NCBI GenBank assembly: GCA_031213475.1
Contig: JARUPZ010000005.1
Location: 11,479,260-11,543,259 of the forward strand
DNA length: 64,000 nt
Direction of reading: 5' to 3'
Origin: Nereocystis luetkeana
Taxonomy: Eukaryota > Sar > Phaeophyceae > Laminariales > Laminariaceae
Below the pieces are notes generated by a model. It was not told the DNA's origin, ran no database searches, and saw only the letters and a program-made list of their open reading frames with translations. Of the stretch, positions 44,056 through 54,687 are shown in pieces. Numbering within the stretch: the stretch's first letter is position 1; every line of letters starts with the position of its first letter. The position numbers were made by a program, and so were the translations under genes.

Positions 44056-45180
44056 CGAGTGATTCCCCACGCGGACTGCTGGGTGAGAGATAATCTTCAT
44101 AGCCCCGCGAGGGGACATATTGCGCTCCGCAGTGGGGTGCGTATCAAATTCAGATTGGCGTGCATACGATGTATAATATACTGTGCAAAACGAATGAGTG
44201 GTTCCCCACGCGGACTGCTGGGTGAGAGATAATCTTCACAGCCAAACGATCGACTCCATTTATTTAGCGTAAATACAAGTATGTAATATGGCACATTGAA
44301 TGAGTGACTTCCCACGCGGACTGCTGAGAGATAATCTTCACAGCCAAACCATCGACGCGGTTCAGCGTAAATACAAGTATGTAATAGGTCACATTGAAGG
44401 AGTGATTCCCCACGCGGACTGCTGGGCGGGAGATATTCTTCACAAGCCAAACGATCGACTGAGTTCAGCATTATTAATACAAATACGTAAGATGGCACAT
44501 TGGATGAGTGATTCCCCACGCGGACTGCTGGGTGAGAGATAATCTTTACGGACAAACAATCGACTCGGTTCAACGCAAATACAAGTATAACATGGCACAT
44601 TGAATGAGTGACTCCCCACGAGAAATGCAGGGTGAGAGATGTTCTTCATAGCGAAATGCTCGAGAGGTCTTCTTGAGCGCGGATACTTGTAGATACGAGA
44701 GGTCTTGAGCGCGGATGCTTGTAGATAGTCGAACTTGCCGAAAATCATATTGACGCCCCAGAGATATTGGGCGCGAATACAAGTATGCAAAATTGCGCAA
44801 CGAATGAGTGACTCCCCAGACGAACTATTGGGTCAGAGATAATCTTCACAGCCAAAACATCTGAGATGTGTGGATCCGCTTGTTGTACATAGTAGCCGCA
44901 AGGCAGATATCGGGCGCAAATACAAGTAGTACGTATAATGGCGCAATGGACGAATGGCTCCCCAGACGAATTATTGGGTGTGAGATTTTCTTCACAGCCC
45001 AAACGCGTGATATGTCTTGGGCGCGGATACGTTTATGTGTTGTCGCTGCAAGGCAGATATTGAGAGCTAATACAAGTATGTAAAATGGCGCAATCAATGA
45101 GCGACTCCCCAGACGAATTATAGGGTGAGAGATACTATTCACAGCCAAAACACCCGAGTGGTGAGCGCGGATAATTGTAT
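44056..45180 (+). repeat. Tandem array of hairpin-cored units, part 1
   Basis: About nine units start near 44056, 44193, 44300, 44398, 44505, 44605, 44806, 44953 and 45100. Each opens with GAGTGA(T/C)TCCCCA, a 10-base variable loop, TGGGTGAGAGAT, AATCTTCACAGCC, and ends with AATACAAGTATGTAA and a TGGC(A/G)CA segment. Unit length is about 100-107 in the first group and 145-200 in the second. CCCA and TGGG can pair in most units while the loop between them changes. Function unknown; a minisatellite is the simplest reading. Confidence 0.65.
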
Positions 45181-46454
45181 ATAGTCACCGCAAGGGCAGA
45201 GGTTGAGTCTAGCTACGTGCAAGTGAGTGGCATGATTTGCTATGTCACTCACACGTCGCGGCAGGGCGACAATAATTTTATAGTAGTAGTAGTGTCGAAA
45301 CGCCACAACTTTGAACTCGGGCTGGTTACCTCGAGTGTGTACTCGATGGGGCGCTGAGTATTTGACATCGCATTATTTGTCTGCTCAACAGCAGTAGTAC
45401 GTAAAAATATATACCAGGTACCACCGTAATGCTTGGTATGCTCGTATTCTTTTATGACCATTAAGAGGAGGCTGTGCAATGTAACTGGATAATCTTCCTG
45501 GTAGCCCTCAGGCGATCGTGATAGATCGTGATAGGGCACAGATGATTGCCAGTTTACGATTACGGGTGCGTGTGGAAAAAGAGGCTGTGCAATGTAACTG
45601 GATAGTCTTGCTGGTATCTCGCATGCGATCGTGATGGGGCGCAGATGATTGCCAGTTTACGAGGGCGGTGTGCGTTTGGAACTGGCTTGGTAATCGACTT
45701 GTATTGCATGTATGTGCAAAAACAAAAAGCGGGCGAACAGCAACGTAAACGTCGTGATCAAGCACATCAAAAATCACAAATCGCAGCAACGACCGGATTT
45801 TCCCTTGAGAGACAGCAGAGATACGACGATACTCGAAATAGAGCGAGTGATCGCTTTGTGGGATACTCTCAGTTGTCTGGGCGTTGATACACCATGATAT
45901 TTCGTGGATGTATGGAACAATGTATGCTGATCTTTGTATTACCAGGAGCAGTTCATCAGGTTTTCGTCTAAAATATAGTAATCGATGTCCTGCTGGTACG
46001 TGCTGTCTACAAGGACTTGCAAGGATAGAGAACCGAGTTAGGTCGCTGTTGGTGAGCCGTGAGGGGCAGTATCCTTGTTCGATGGCACGTTGCGACAGGG
46101 CGAGAAAATACATCACAGCAGGAGGGGGTTGATGTGTCAACTGGTTATTCTTGCTGTGATATATATACCCGTCGCGTCCACGAAGGGGCGCAGACTATTA
46201 ATATATTATGTAGTGAATCACGGAAGTCGTTTCTCATCGCGAAGGTGAATGGTGATATCATACCTATGGCTGCAAATAAATGGGTTTATTTGTTGCGTCA
46301 TGGTGACGCAAAACAATCACACACGGGTAAGATGCCGCCCATGTAAAACAATTGAGTCCTGTCGGTACCTATCGCAATTATTCGTGGGGCGCAGATTAAT
46401 AATATTGTTGTCGATGTTGTGGACTTGCAAGATATATCAATATGGCACAGTGAA

Positions 46455-47010
46455 TGAGTGATTCCCCACGCCGTTTACTGGGTGAGAGATAGTCTTCACT
46501 GCCAAATGATCGACTTGAGGGGGCATTTCGTGCTTCGCGGTGGAGCGCAGATTGACAATTCACACCCGGTATTGACATGTATATATATGCACGATACAAC
46601 AATGTAGCATAGTGAACGAGAGATTCCCCACGCAAACTGCTGGGTGAGAGTTTGTCTTCCCTGTCAAATGATCTACCAACGGGGACATATCGCGTTTCGC
46701 GGTGGGGCGCAGATTAACTTCATCTTGACGGGTACATATGGCCGATACAAGAATGTGGCATAATGAACGAGTGATTCCTCACGCGGACTGCTGGGTGGGA
46801 GATAATCTTCACAGCCAAAACGATCTACTCTAACGGTGTTAAGCGAAAATACACGTACCAGGTATGTAATAGGGCACAATATATGAATGACTCCTTGTGC
46901 GGATTGTTGGGTGAGAGATAATCTTCACAGTCAAACGCTCTATTAATAGAGGTCTTCAGTGCAGATACTTGTAGATTGTCGACCGCAAGGGCAGAAATGC
47001 GTCTAGTCGG
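46455..47010 (+). repeat. Tandem array of hairpin-cored units, part 2
   Basis: Four more units (about 46455, 46618, 46767 and 46884) of the same family as 44056-45180, with CCCCACGCCGTTTACTGGG-type cores. The first two contain an inserted GCGGTGG(A/G)GCGCAGATT segment also found in the surrounding higher-order repeat. Confidence 0.6.
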
Positions 47011-48076
47011 GTGAAAGCGAGAGGCATAATCATCAGGTTGCGACAGGGATGAAGTATACCAAACATTTTAATATATATTGATATATAAAAAAAACTATAA
47101 ATTCGTTTTCTCTGGTCGGTCCCCGTGGGGGCGTTTCGGTGGACTTTCGCAAGACTCTCAGCCCTGATTCGCGAGAGCTTTGTACTATTTGCGAGTGGAG
47201 GGACTTTTCAGGAACAGATTCAACAGGACTGCCGTTGCTCTCAGCTGCTTTGGCCCGAAGAGACCGGCTATAAGACGGCATACACACGATAGTAGACCGA
47301 TTATTTTTCTATTTTGTTCCGGAATAGTTTCAACAGGACTACGGGTCATTGGATTATTTGCGTGCGTGGGCACATGTAGCGTGGACAGCATACGACGCGC
47401 GTCACGCTGTTGCTGCCTCTTCGTATACCGCTAGGCCAGTAGGCCTCCTGCTGGCGTTGCTCCTGCTCGCGCCGCTCCTGCTCGTGCCGCTCATCATGCT
47501 CGTGCCGCTCATCATGCTCGTGCCGCTCCTTCTGGTGCCGCTCCTGCTGGTGCCACTTTTGCTTTCGCTGCTTCTGTTGGTACCGGGTGCTCCTCTCGCT
47601 GGTGCTGCTCCTGCCTGGTAGATGGCATCGCCTGCTCTTGGTGATGCTGCTTCTACAGAGTGGACTGCACTTTTTCCTGCTGCCGATATTAAAGGTGCTG
47701 CCTTCAATACACCTCTGCCTCGCCCTCTTCTGACGGATCTTAAAAGCCCATCTCGAACAGAACCCCCCTGTCCAAGTCAGTGCTCAATCCCACTGTAAAG
47801 TGCAACTGCTGCATCTCCCAGCTATAGGATGGAGACATATCTTCAGAGGCAAGGTCGATTTTGCAACCTGCGACCACGACACCTGCCCCGGCAGCGGAAT
47901 AATCTCGAAGTGGCCCAAAGACTGTGAATTTGCGCCCGGCCTATCGACGTACGCACCGTGTCCTTTACGCTCGAGAGAGGAGGTGGCGGTCAGTTGTGTT
48001 CTGTGCTTCTCTGTTGCTGTTGTTGTTGGTGTTGTTGTTTGCTACCTATTTATACCGCCGCGGCTGCTGCTGTTGT

Positions 48077-48126
<50 letters not shown>

Positions 48127-48742
48127 TATTGTTGTTGTTGTTGTTGTTGTTGTTTGTCGACCTTTAGCACTAAATCCAAGACAATTAAACGTACCTGGTA
48201 CTAATTATGCCATTTGTTTATGCGCTACTGCGCTTACTGCCATTTGTTTTTGTGCTTCTGCTGCCGCTGCTACTGCCGTTGTTGTTTACAGCCTGCGTTC
48301 GTTTCCCCAACAGTGTCTACCGCAGCTGCTGCTGTTGTTGTTTATGCTCCTGCTTCTTTTCCTGCTGCTGTAACCCCGCGCGCCTATCGTCCCTGATTGA
48401 TGCTGATTTTACTGTGTACGCAGGCGTCGTTCGCCCTGTTGCTGTTGTACGCAGCTTTGAGTCGGTGTCTGCCGCCGCTGCTGCTGCAGCTGTTGTCTGG
48501 GTTGTTGCTGTTCCCGCATATTGTCGAACTTCAGCACTAAATACAAGATACAAATACATACCAGGTACTACAGTAATTTCGAGTTTTGTATTGCACACTA
48601 CAGCAGTACTTATAACCAAAACCGAATGGCCATTTTCTTTTCATGATACGAGCTCACACCGAGACAGGGGTATAGTACGCGTACTGCCATTTTAAATTTG
48701 TATATGCGCTGCTGCTGCCGTTGTTTTTGTTTTGCACACTAT
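47011..48742. repeat. Low-complexity region (CTG, GTT and GCTCCTGCT repeats)
   Basis: Contains an 18-base-type minisatellite (GTGCCGCTCATCATGCTC and variants, 47455-47600), a (GTT)n microsatellite (about 48070-48160), and further TTG/CTG-rich blocks. The open frames here are composition artefacts. TACC(A/T)GGTA occurs at 48192 and 48559. It forms the left flank of the Gypsy insertion. Confidence 0.55.
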
Positions 48743-49281
48743 TGTTACAGCTGCCTCCTCCTGTGTACCGCTATCGGCTCGGTCTCACCTCGATAGCCAG
48801 CTGCTGTCGTTCGTTGAGAGAGTCCTTCTGGGGATTTCCTCCTTTCCTCGGTCCTGAATCCTCTCTGGCCACGGGGTGGCCAGACGCCACGCGGGTTGAG
48901 TGTTGGTATTACTCAGCAGGTGCGACGCGTGGTTAACAGACAGGCACGTGATAGGCGATAATCATGCACGGTGTGTGAACAGGATATGGTTTGACTTGTT
49001 TCTTTCGTTCTTTGGTGGGATTGACTAAACCCCAGGTAGGGCCACAGAGCACCCGTATCGACCAACAGCCGATACGGGGTTTCCATGACCCAGACAATGG
49101 CCTCCCCCGCCGGGGACACTCCATTGTATACCTACATCGATATGACAGCGAGCCATCCTACGGCTTTACCGCTGCCTTACACGATGCACCCTCCGTGCGC
49201 CACTGGTCAGGTCAGTCGACGTACATCACAGAATACCCTGTCGCCCCCCTGGGCGACTCCTGGAGCCCGTAGCCTGCAACA
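48743..49281 (-). repeat. Gypsy 3' LTR
   Basis: 539 bases, TGTTACAGCTG...CTGCAACA on the plus strand. Compared with the other LTR it has C for T in GCCAGCTGCTGTCG, C for T in GCAGGTGCGACG, and lacks one base near the end (GTAGCCTGC versus GTAGCGCTGC). Confidence 0.95.
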
Positions 49282-49294
49282 CCCCCCCTGCCCG
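49282..49294 (-). promoter_or_regulatory. Gypsy polypurine tract
   Basis: On the minus strand GGGCAGGGGGGG lies immediately upstream of the 3' LTR. This is the expected position and composition for the plus-strand primer of reverse transcription. Confidence 0.7.
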
Positions 49295-49419
49295 ACGTAT
49301 AACTATCGTCGGCGCACAGCGGGTATCCCGGCCACTACCCGGTAACAGCGTGGGCCCCTCCTCCGCCACTTCCCCGACGAACCGGCTCCCGCGCCCATCC
49401 TTGTCCGCTCGATGCCTCG

Positions 49420-52400
49420 CTAGCTTCTCCCCGGCCGGATGTTCGCTGCCGAAGTGGAGGGTCCGCCCTGGGAAGGACTGCTTTGTCGTTCCAGCACCGC
49501 GGCGTCCATTTCACGACGGCTAAGCTCCTCCCAGTCCCCGTCTGGGTACCTTACCCGCCAGTATGGTACCTGGAAGTCATACACCTGACCCACGGCCACT
49601 CTTCTTACTCCGTCAGTCCCCTCAAACGGCCGCCCCACCTGCGTACCGACTGGAAAGTCCTGTAGCGCCCGTGTACGCGCCTCGGTGTCTCGCTTCCCCT
49701 TCGGTGGTGCCGGCTCCGGCCGCGGCCGGCAGCCGGGGTCCTTGTACGGCTCCCATAGGGCGTGGAAAACGTCCAGTTGCAACGGTGTGAAGCTGTCCCG
49801 GATCTCCTCTTCCTCGAGCCACTCCGACTCAGCTCCACTTTGGTACCGGCCCTTGTAGTGCCAGTCCCATGCGCCCCCTGGGTCCCCCACTGCCTTCCGA
49901 TCCGTCAAGGTGTACAGCGGCACTGCCACCGTCGAGGTGCTGCCCAGTCCCAAATCCGCCCCCCAGGCAAGGTGCGCGAATTCGTCCTCGAAATCGTGCC
50001 TCATGTGCTCCGGCCGCTCATGGAAGGCCTTGATGTTAGCTGCCGATGCCACCCTTCCCCTGATCCGGAGGCCGCTCATCGTAGCTTGATAGCTCAACCC
50101 CGGCTGCTCGACGGCGGTGATTCGCCATGGCCCGGTCCAGTGCTCGTGCGCCAGCTTGGCGTGGATGCCTTCTCTTCCGAGCTTGCTAACCGCCTCTTTG
50201 ATCAAGACCCTGTCTCCCACCCGCGTCTGCTGACCCGAGGAACCCCTCTTAATTGCCGCATTGTGCCGCGCCCTTCGGCGATTCTTTTCCTCCTGCCGCC
50301 TCTCGAGTATCCCCCTCAGCTCCCGGAACGTCTGCTGCCTCTCTGCCACGAAATTGTCGAGTCCCGAGCGGAAGGAGTCGTCGTCGAGTACAGGGGTGAG
50401 AGCGTCGAGGTTCGTACGCGCGTCGCGGCCGAACAGGATTCGAAACGGCGTTCCTCCCGAGGGCAGGCGCGGGTCGGGCGTCGTGCGTTGTATCCAACAT
50501 GCTGCCTCGACGTATTCGTCCCACCGCCCTGGCCAGCTCTTGCACAGCTCCGCTATCACCTCGTGGATCCACCCCCCCATCCTTTCCACGGTCCCTTGAC
50601 TGCGGGGGTGGTCCGCGGGTCCGTACTCGAGCGGAACTTTCAGCCACTGACACAGGTGAGCAACTACCTTGGCCGTGAACTCCCCCCCTGCATCGCTCCT
50701 GACCGACATCGGCACCCCGAACGTAAGCATGAGCTCCAAGAGCTTCCTCGCCACGCCTACAGAATCCTTGGACCCTAACGGGTACGCGAAGAGGAACCTG
50801 CTAGCTCTATCCACCACTACCAACAAGTACCTGTTTCCGGCGCTGGAGACCTTCTTCATGTCCTGCAGGTCCATCTCGAGCACTTCCCACGGCCAGAGCA
50901 GCCGCGCTGGCATCATCGCTACTCGTTGGCTCCAGGCCCGTTTCCTCCGTCTACACCCACAGGATAGCACATATTCCCTGACATCCCGAGCCATTGACGG
51001 CCACCAGTACTTGGATCTGGTCAACAGAAGGGTCCGTGCCACCCCCGGGTGGCCGTAGGTACTATGAACCAATGCCAGCACCCCTGGTACCAGCGCCCTC
51101 GGAATGGCCAACTTCGGCTCCCCCCCGGGGGGTGCATTCCAGAGCAGGTCGTTGTCGTCGAGTATGTAATTAGCCGTTCCTTCCGGTGTCTGCCTGTCAC
51201 CATCTCCTCGCAACCTACCCCCGACCGGTCCTAGTCGGGCGTCCTGCCTCTGGTGCTGGACTAACCTGGGCGGGTTGCGGAGCGTCTCCGCTACGCGGCT
51301 TATCATGGGAGCGAGCGGCCCTGGGTGCTCTGCACTAGTCGCCTGTTTCCTCGGCCTTGGCGTCGGCCCAACCGTCGGCGAGGGCGTTGTTCCCCGAGGT
51401 GGGCTACGCGGGAGCGTTGCCCCCCGAGGTGGGCTAAGCGGGGACGGCGGCGTCTGTCGCCAGCCCGGCGCCTCGGCCGCGGCCGGCCCCGCCGCAGTCG
51501 CTGGCGCCCGCTGTTCCGTCACCCGTAGTGCCCTGGTCCCCGCCTTTGATCGGGTTATGGCCGGCGTCACCTGCGTGTGTGTGTGGTCACCTCCGAGCAA
51601 AGCGTACAACCCCTCTAGCGGAGCCTCCCACTCACCTGGGACCTCCTCTACTACCGCCGTAACCTCCGCACGGATCGTTTCTGGCAGCTCTGCGTCCGCA
51701 GCCTCCCTCGTCTGGCCGGCCCCCCTTACAGCTCCGCCCGGCGTGAATGTCACGCTGGCCACTACCCCGGCGTCCTTTCCTGTGGGTGTGTCCACCTCCT
51801 CCACTCCCAGCTCGCTGAGCAGTATCCCGTCGAGCACGGGCCCCTGGGGACCCCTGTACGTGGTCCGGGTGGACGAGTCATCCGGAAACGAGTCGTCGAC
51901 ATCCGCCCCTGGCGCGTCTGCGATCGGCAGCCGCGATAGGGCGTCCGGGAGGCGGTGCTGTGCTCCCGGCCTCCACAGTAAGATCATGTCATATTCCATC
52001 AGCCTGAGCGCCCACCGATGAAGCTTCGCGGAGAGGGTCTGGCTCTTGAACAGCCAAAGTAGCGCGGAGCAGTCCGTAATAAGGAAGAACTTCCTCCCCC
52101 ACAAGTACGGTCGGTGCTGTTGTATCGCCCATAACACCGCCATGACCTCTCTTTCCGTTGCCGACCTTTTGGCGTCCGCCTTCGACCATCGGTGGCTCGC
52201 GAACCCGATCACTCGCTCGGTGCCCCTGACGACTTGCGTGAGCGCAGCTCCCGCGCCGAGTTCACTGGCGTCCGTGTGCAGATGGAACGGTGCTTCCCAA
52301 TTCGGCAGCGCCAGGATGGGTGGTGACGTGAGCACCTCTATCAGCGCCGCCAGAGCCTTATCCTGCTCCTCCCCCCATGGCACCAAGAGCTTCCTGGCCC

Positions 52401-54684
52401 TCTTCGACGCGAACCGTTTATCCCGGAGAAGATTCGAGATTGGCGCCACGATCGAGCTGTATCCCTTCACGAACTTCCTGAGGTAGCTGCCCATCCCTAA
52501 GAGCGCCCTCACCTCTTCGACCGTGTTGGCTAGGGAGAGTCTGGCCACCGCTTCGATCTTTGTTTCCGAGGGTTGAACGCCTAGCCTGCTGACCACCATG
52601 CCGACGAACTCCTGCTGAGGCGCGCACCATATCGACTTGGGCAAATTCACCGAAAGGCCAAACCGCCGGAGTCTCTCGAGCACCTTCTCCAGCAGCTCCA
52701 CGTGCCCGTCCACTGATTTGGTGTGGATAAGAATATCATCCAACCAGTTCTCGACCCCCTTCCCCTTCAACGGGCCCAGGGCCTCTCCTACGTATGCTGC
52801 AAAGCCTGACGGGATGGTCTTCAGCCCGAAACCACACCGGTTGAATTCCCACAGCTCCCCATGCGCGTCTCGAAAGGCGGTCTTGTGCTTGTCTTCCTCA
52901 GCTATCTCGAGCTGCGTGAACCCTGAAGCCAGATCGATGGACGTAAAGCACGTTGACCCCCTCATACCGTCGAAGATGCTGCCTATGTTACCTAGCCCCC
53001 CGCTGTGCGATATCGTCGAGCTGTTCAGCGCTCTAAAGTCCTGGCAAACCCTCGCCGTACCGTCCTTTTTCATCACGACGACGCAGTTGGCCGCCCATGC
53101 CGAGTGTGATCTCCGAATCGCTCCTGCCTTCTTCAGTTTCGTAATCTCGCTTTGTATCATTGCGGTTTCCTCCGGAGAGTACCTTCTTTGCTTCGCTGCG
53201 TGAGGTGTGCAATTGCTGTTCACTAAGGGCAGCTGCATTTTGGCCCGATTGCAAGCCGGGACCACCTTTGGGTTTGCCGGGAACACCGGGCGGTACTTCT
53301 CCAGTAACCTCATGAGGGCGCCTTTCACGGCGGTGTTTGTCTGAGCTATGTTGGCCTGTGACAAGTCCACCTCGTCCGCACTTCCACTCTCCTCCCCCGG
53401 TGAAGTGCGCTGTGTCGACTGGGTAGAGCTGTCGACTCCGCCTCCCGCCCTTGTCGTGTCTGGCCCTGCCGGATAGGCGGGGTCGCACAGCATCCTCATG
53501 CGCTCTTTGTCGCTCGTGTTGACTGCGTAGATCTGGGCCACCACCCTGCCTCGTTTGAGGGTTAACGACGCTTTAGACCGGTTGACCACCTTGCATTGTA
53601 ACGGTGTTCCCGGGTACCACCACTGTGCTCCCCTAGCCACGCCCATCTCCGCCCCCAATTCCATGTCGTACGACTTGTTCGGCTCCACCACTACTAGTTG
53701 CCGATCCTGCGGCTGTACCCCCTTTGTATATGCGTCTACCTGTACGCTGACGAAACCCGGTACTACCACCTCTCTGGCTAGCCTCAGCTCCCACTGCAGG
53801 GTCCCGTCGTCCTCCCATGCCACCGAACCTCCGCTGGGCAGTGTCGCCGGCTCGATTATCTCTTCCGGCTCTTCCTGCTCTCCTGACGGCTTGACGGCGC
53901 AGAACTGCTCCCACGTCGCCCCGTTCTTAATGGCCACCACCTTAACCTCTGCATTGCCAGGTCTGCTCGCCGCCCGCCACCCCGCCACCACCCCGCCTTC
54001 TTTCCTCGATGCGGGCGTTGACGAGATAAAGGGTACCCACGGCGACTCTGGCGCTGGCTTGAAGCCCCCGCCTGCTGCGAAGCTGATAACGCTTCCGTTT
54101 TTCCTCAAGAACGCCGCCCCTATGATTAACCCGTATGGGAGGTCTTGTACCACTCGTACTAACACCTTTCGCACCCTGTCTTCCGGTCGAAACACCAGCG
54201 GAAGCTCGCACGATCCCGCGATTTTCATGGGGGGCGTTGCGCTGCTCGCGGGGTTGGCCGCTCGCAGCCACCCCTGCCCCCTCGAACTCACCATCGACTG
54301 CCCCCCCCTTCCACTGTGTTCGACCGATCGCACAAAGGCCTCCGAAGCGTAGTTTCCACCTCCCGCCCCTGTGTCGACCAGCACTTCCACCGGGATACGG
54401 CAGCTCGTCTTCGTCTGGTGCCACACGAACGCGTTGACCCATACCTGCTTGGCCCCCCTGCCCACTGCTGCCATTCGGTTTGAGTCTCTAGTGTCTGTGA
54501 CTGCCAACTCGGGCCCCTTGTTCCCCTTGACCTGGTCAGCTATTCCGCCGCTTCTCCGCCCTGTCCTGCTCCGTGTCTCGCGCCGGAGGTCCTGTTCACG
54601 TTCCTGCCTCTTTCCTTTCGCTGGCCCTTGCCCGCGCCCGCCTCGCTTACTGTTCCCCGGGGTGTGGCTCCCCAGGGCGTCCTT
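49420..54684 (-). CDS. Gypsy Pol polyprotein (PR-RT-RNaseH-IN-chromo/Tudor-like)
   Basis: The frame is open from just after the gag TGA (54685) to a TAG at 49420. There is no ATG before 54474, so expression as a Gag-Pol readthrough product is likely. Residue numbers below count from a TTG at 54507. Protease: VDTGAGGG (Asp 45). Reverse transcriptase: RVCQDFRALN, FTSIDLASGFTQLEI, then ENWLDDILIHT with WLDD (588-591) where Y/F-x-DD is usual. RNase H: HTDASELGAG (Asp 746), with TEREVMAVLWAI and ITDCSALLWL. Integrase: H-H-C-C finger (HSTYGHPG, CGC) and Asp 1213, Asp 1272, Glu 1308 (DD35E). The C-terminus carries a chromodomain-like piece (WHYKGRYQS...WLEEEEI) and a Tudor-like VRYPDGDWEEL motif (about 1626-1670). 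Confidence 0.92.
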   Translation of the reverse strand, partial: KDALGSHTPGNSKRGGRGQGPAKGKRQEREQDLRRETRSRTGRRSGGIADQVKGNKGPELAVTDTRDSNRMAAVGRGAKQVWVNAFVWHQTKTSCRIPVEVLVDTGAGGGNYASEAFVRSVEHSGRGGQSMVSSRGQGWLRAANPASSATPPMKIAGSCELPLVFRPEDRVRKVLVRVVQDLPYGLIIGAAFLRKNGSVISFAAGGGFKPAPESPWVPFISSTPASRKEGGVVAGWRAASRPGNAEVKVVAIKNGATWEQFCAVKPSGEQEEPEEIIEPATLPSGGSVAWEDDGTLQWELRLAREVVVPGFVSVQVDAYTKGVQPQDRQLVVVEPNKSYDMELGAEMGVARGAQWWYPGTPLQCKVVNRSKASLTLKRGRVVAQIYAVNTSDKERMRMLCDPAYPAGPDTTRAGGGVDSSTQSTQRTSPGEESGSADEVDLSQANIAQTNTAVKGALMRLLEKYRPVFPANPKVVPACNRAKMQLPLVNSNCTPHAAKQRRYSPEETAMIQSEITKLKKAGAIRRSHSAWAANCVVVMKKDGTARVCQDFRALNSSTISHSGGLGNIGSIFDGMRGSTCFTSIDLASGFTQLEIAEEDKHKTAFRDAHGELWEFNRCGFGLKTIPSGFAAYVGEALGPLKGKGVENWLDDILIHTKSVDGHVELLEKVLERLRRFGLSVNLPKSIWCAPQQEFVGMVVSRLGVQPSETKIEAVARLSLANTVEEVRALLGMGSYLRKFVKGYSSIVAPISNLLRDKRFASKRARKLLVPWGEEQDKALAALIEVLTSPPILALPNWEAPFHLHTDASELGAGAALTQVVRGTERVIGFASHRWSKADAKRSATEREVMAVLWAIQQHRPYLWGRKFFLITDCSALLWLFKSQTLSAKLHRWALRLMEYDMILLWRPGAQHRLPDALSRLPIADAPGADVDDSFPDDSSTRTTYRGPQGPVLDGILLSELGVEEVDTPTGKDAGVVASVTFTPGGAVRGAGQTREAADAELPETIRAEVTAVVEEVPGEWEAPLEGLYALLGGDHTHTQVTPAITRSKAGTRALRVTEQRAPATAAGPAAAEAPGWRQTPPSPLSPPRGATLPRSPPRGTTPSPTVGPTPRPRKQATSAEHPGPLAPMISRVAETLRNPPRLVQHQRQDARLGPVGGRLRGDGDRQTPEGTANYILDDNDLLWNAPPGGEPKLAIPRALVPGVLALVHSTYGHPGVARTLLLTRSKYWWPSMARDVREYVLSCGCRRRKRAWSQRVAMMPARLLWPWEVLEMDLQDMKKVSSAGNRYLLVVVDRASRFLFAYPLGSKDSVGVARKLLELMLTFGVPMSVRSDAGGEFTAKVVAHLCQWLKVPLEYGPADHPRSQGTVERMGGWIHEVIAELCKSWPGRWDEYVEAACWIQRTTPDPRLPSGGTPFRILFGRDARTNLDALTPVLDDDSFRSGLDNFVAERQQTFRELRGILERRQEEKNRRRARHNAAIKRGSSGQQTRVGDRVLIKEAVSKLGREGIHAKLAHEHWTGPWRITAVEQPGLSYQATMSGLRIRGRVASAANIKAFHERPEHMRHDFEDEFAHLAWGADLGLGSTSTVAVPLYTLTDRKAVGDPGGAWDWHYKGRYQSGAESEWLEEEEIRDSFTPLQLDVFHALWEPYKDPGCRPRPEPAPPKGKRDTEARTRALQDFPVGTQVGRPFEGTDGVRRVAVGQVYDFQVPYWRVRYPDGDWEELSRREMDAAVLERQSSPSQGGPSTSAANIRPGRS

Positions 54685-54687
54685 TCA
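54685..54687 (-). other. In-frame TGA between gag and pol
   Basis: The gag ORF ends in this TGA. The next 59 codons, down to the TTG at 54507, are open in the same frame and run on into protease, so gag and pol form one 2,669-codon frame with this single internal stop. Either programmed stop-codon readthrough or one recent nonsense mutation would explain it. Confidence 0.8.

Larger units (their letters stand above)
43060..47010. repeat. Higher-order tandem repeat block
   Basis: Segments of 43060-43860 recur in order at 45640-46330 with an offset of about 2.48-2.57 kb and considerable divergence. Paired landmarks are GTACTGCATGTAT/GTATTGCATGTAT, GGATACGCCACGATATTTCG/TGATACACCATGATATTTCG, and GTGTCAACTG followed by ATTCTTGC. 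Each segment is followed by an array of hairpin-cored units (44056-45180 and 46455-47010). This is a duplicated satellite-like domain with no gene. Confidence 0.6.

Noticed and set aside
44097-45148. Minus-strand frames in the hairpin array with a repeated SPSSPRGE-like peptide
   Set aside because: The repetition follows directly from the tandem DNA units; frames break between units and there is no start or domain logic.
44056-47010. CRISPR-like array
   Set aside because: Units of 100-200 bp with similar, not unique, spacers, in a clearly eukaryotic context and without cas genes. It is a tandem repeat.
34122-54507. The Copia first ORF and the Gypsy pol frame counted from its TTG have identical length (5,088 nt)
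   Set aside because: Sequences and domain orders differ completely; coincidence, and the TTG is not a real start.
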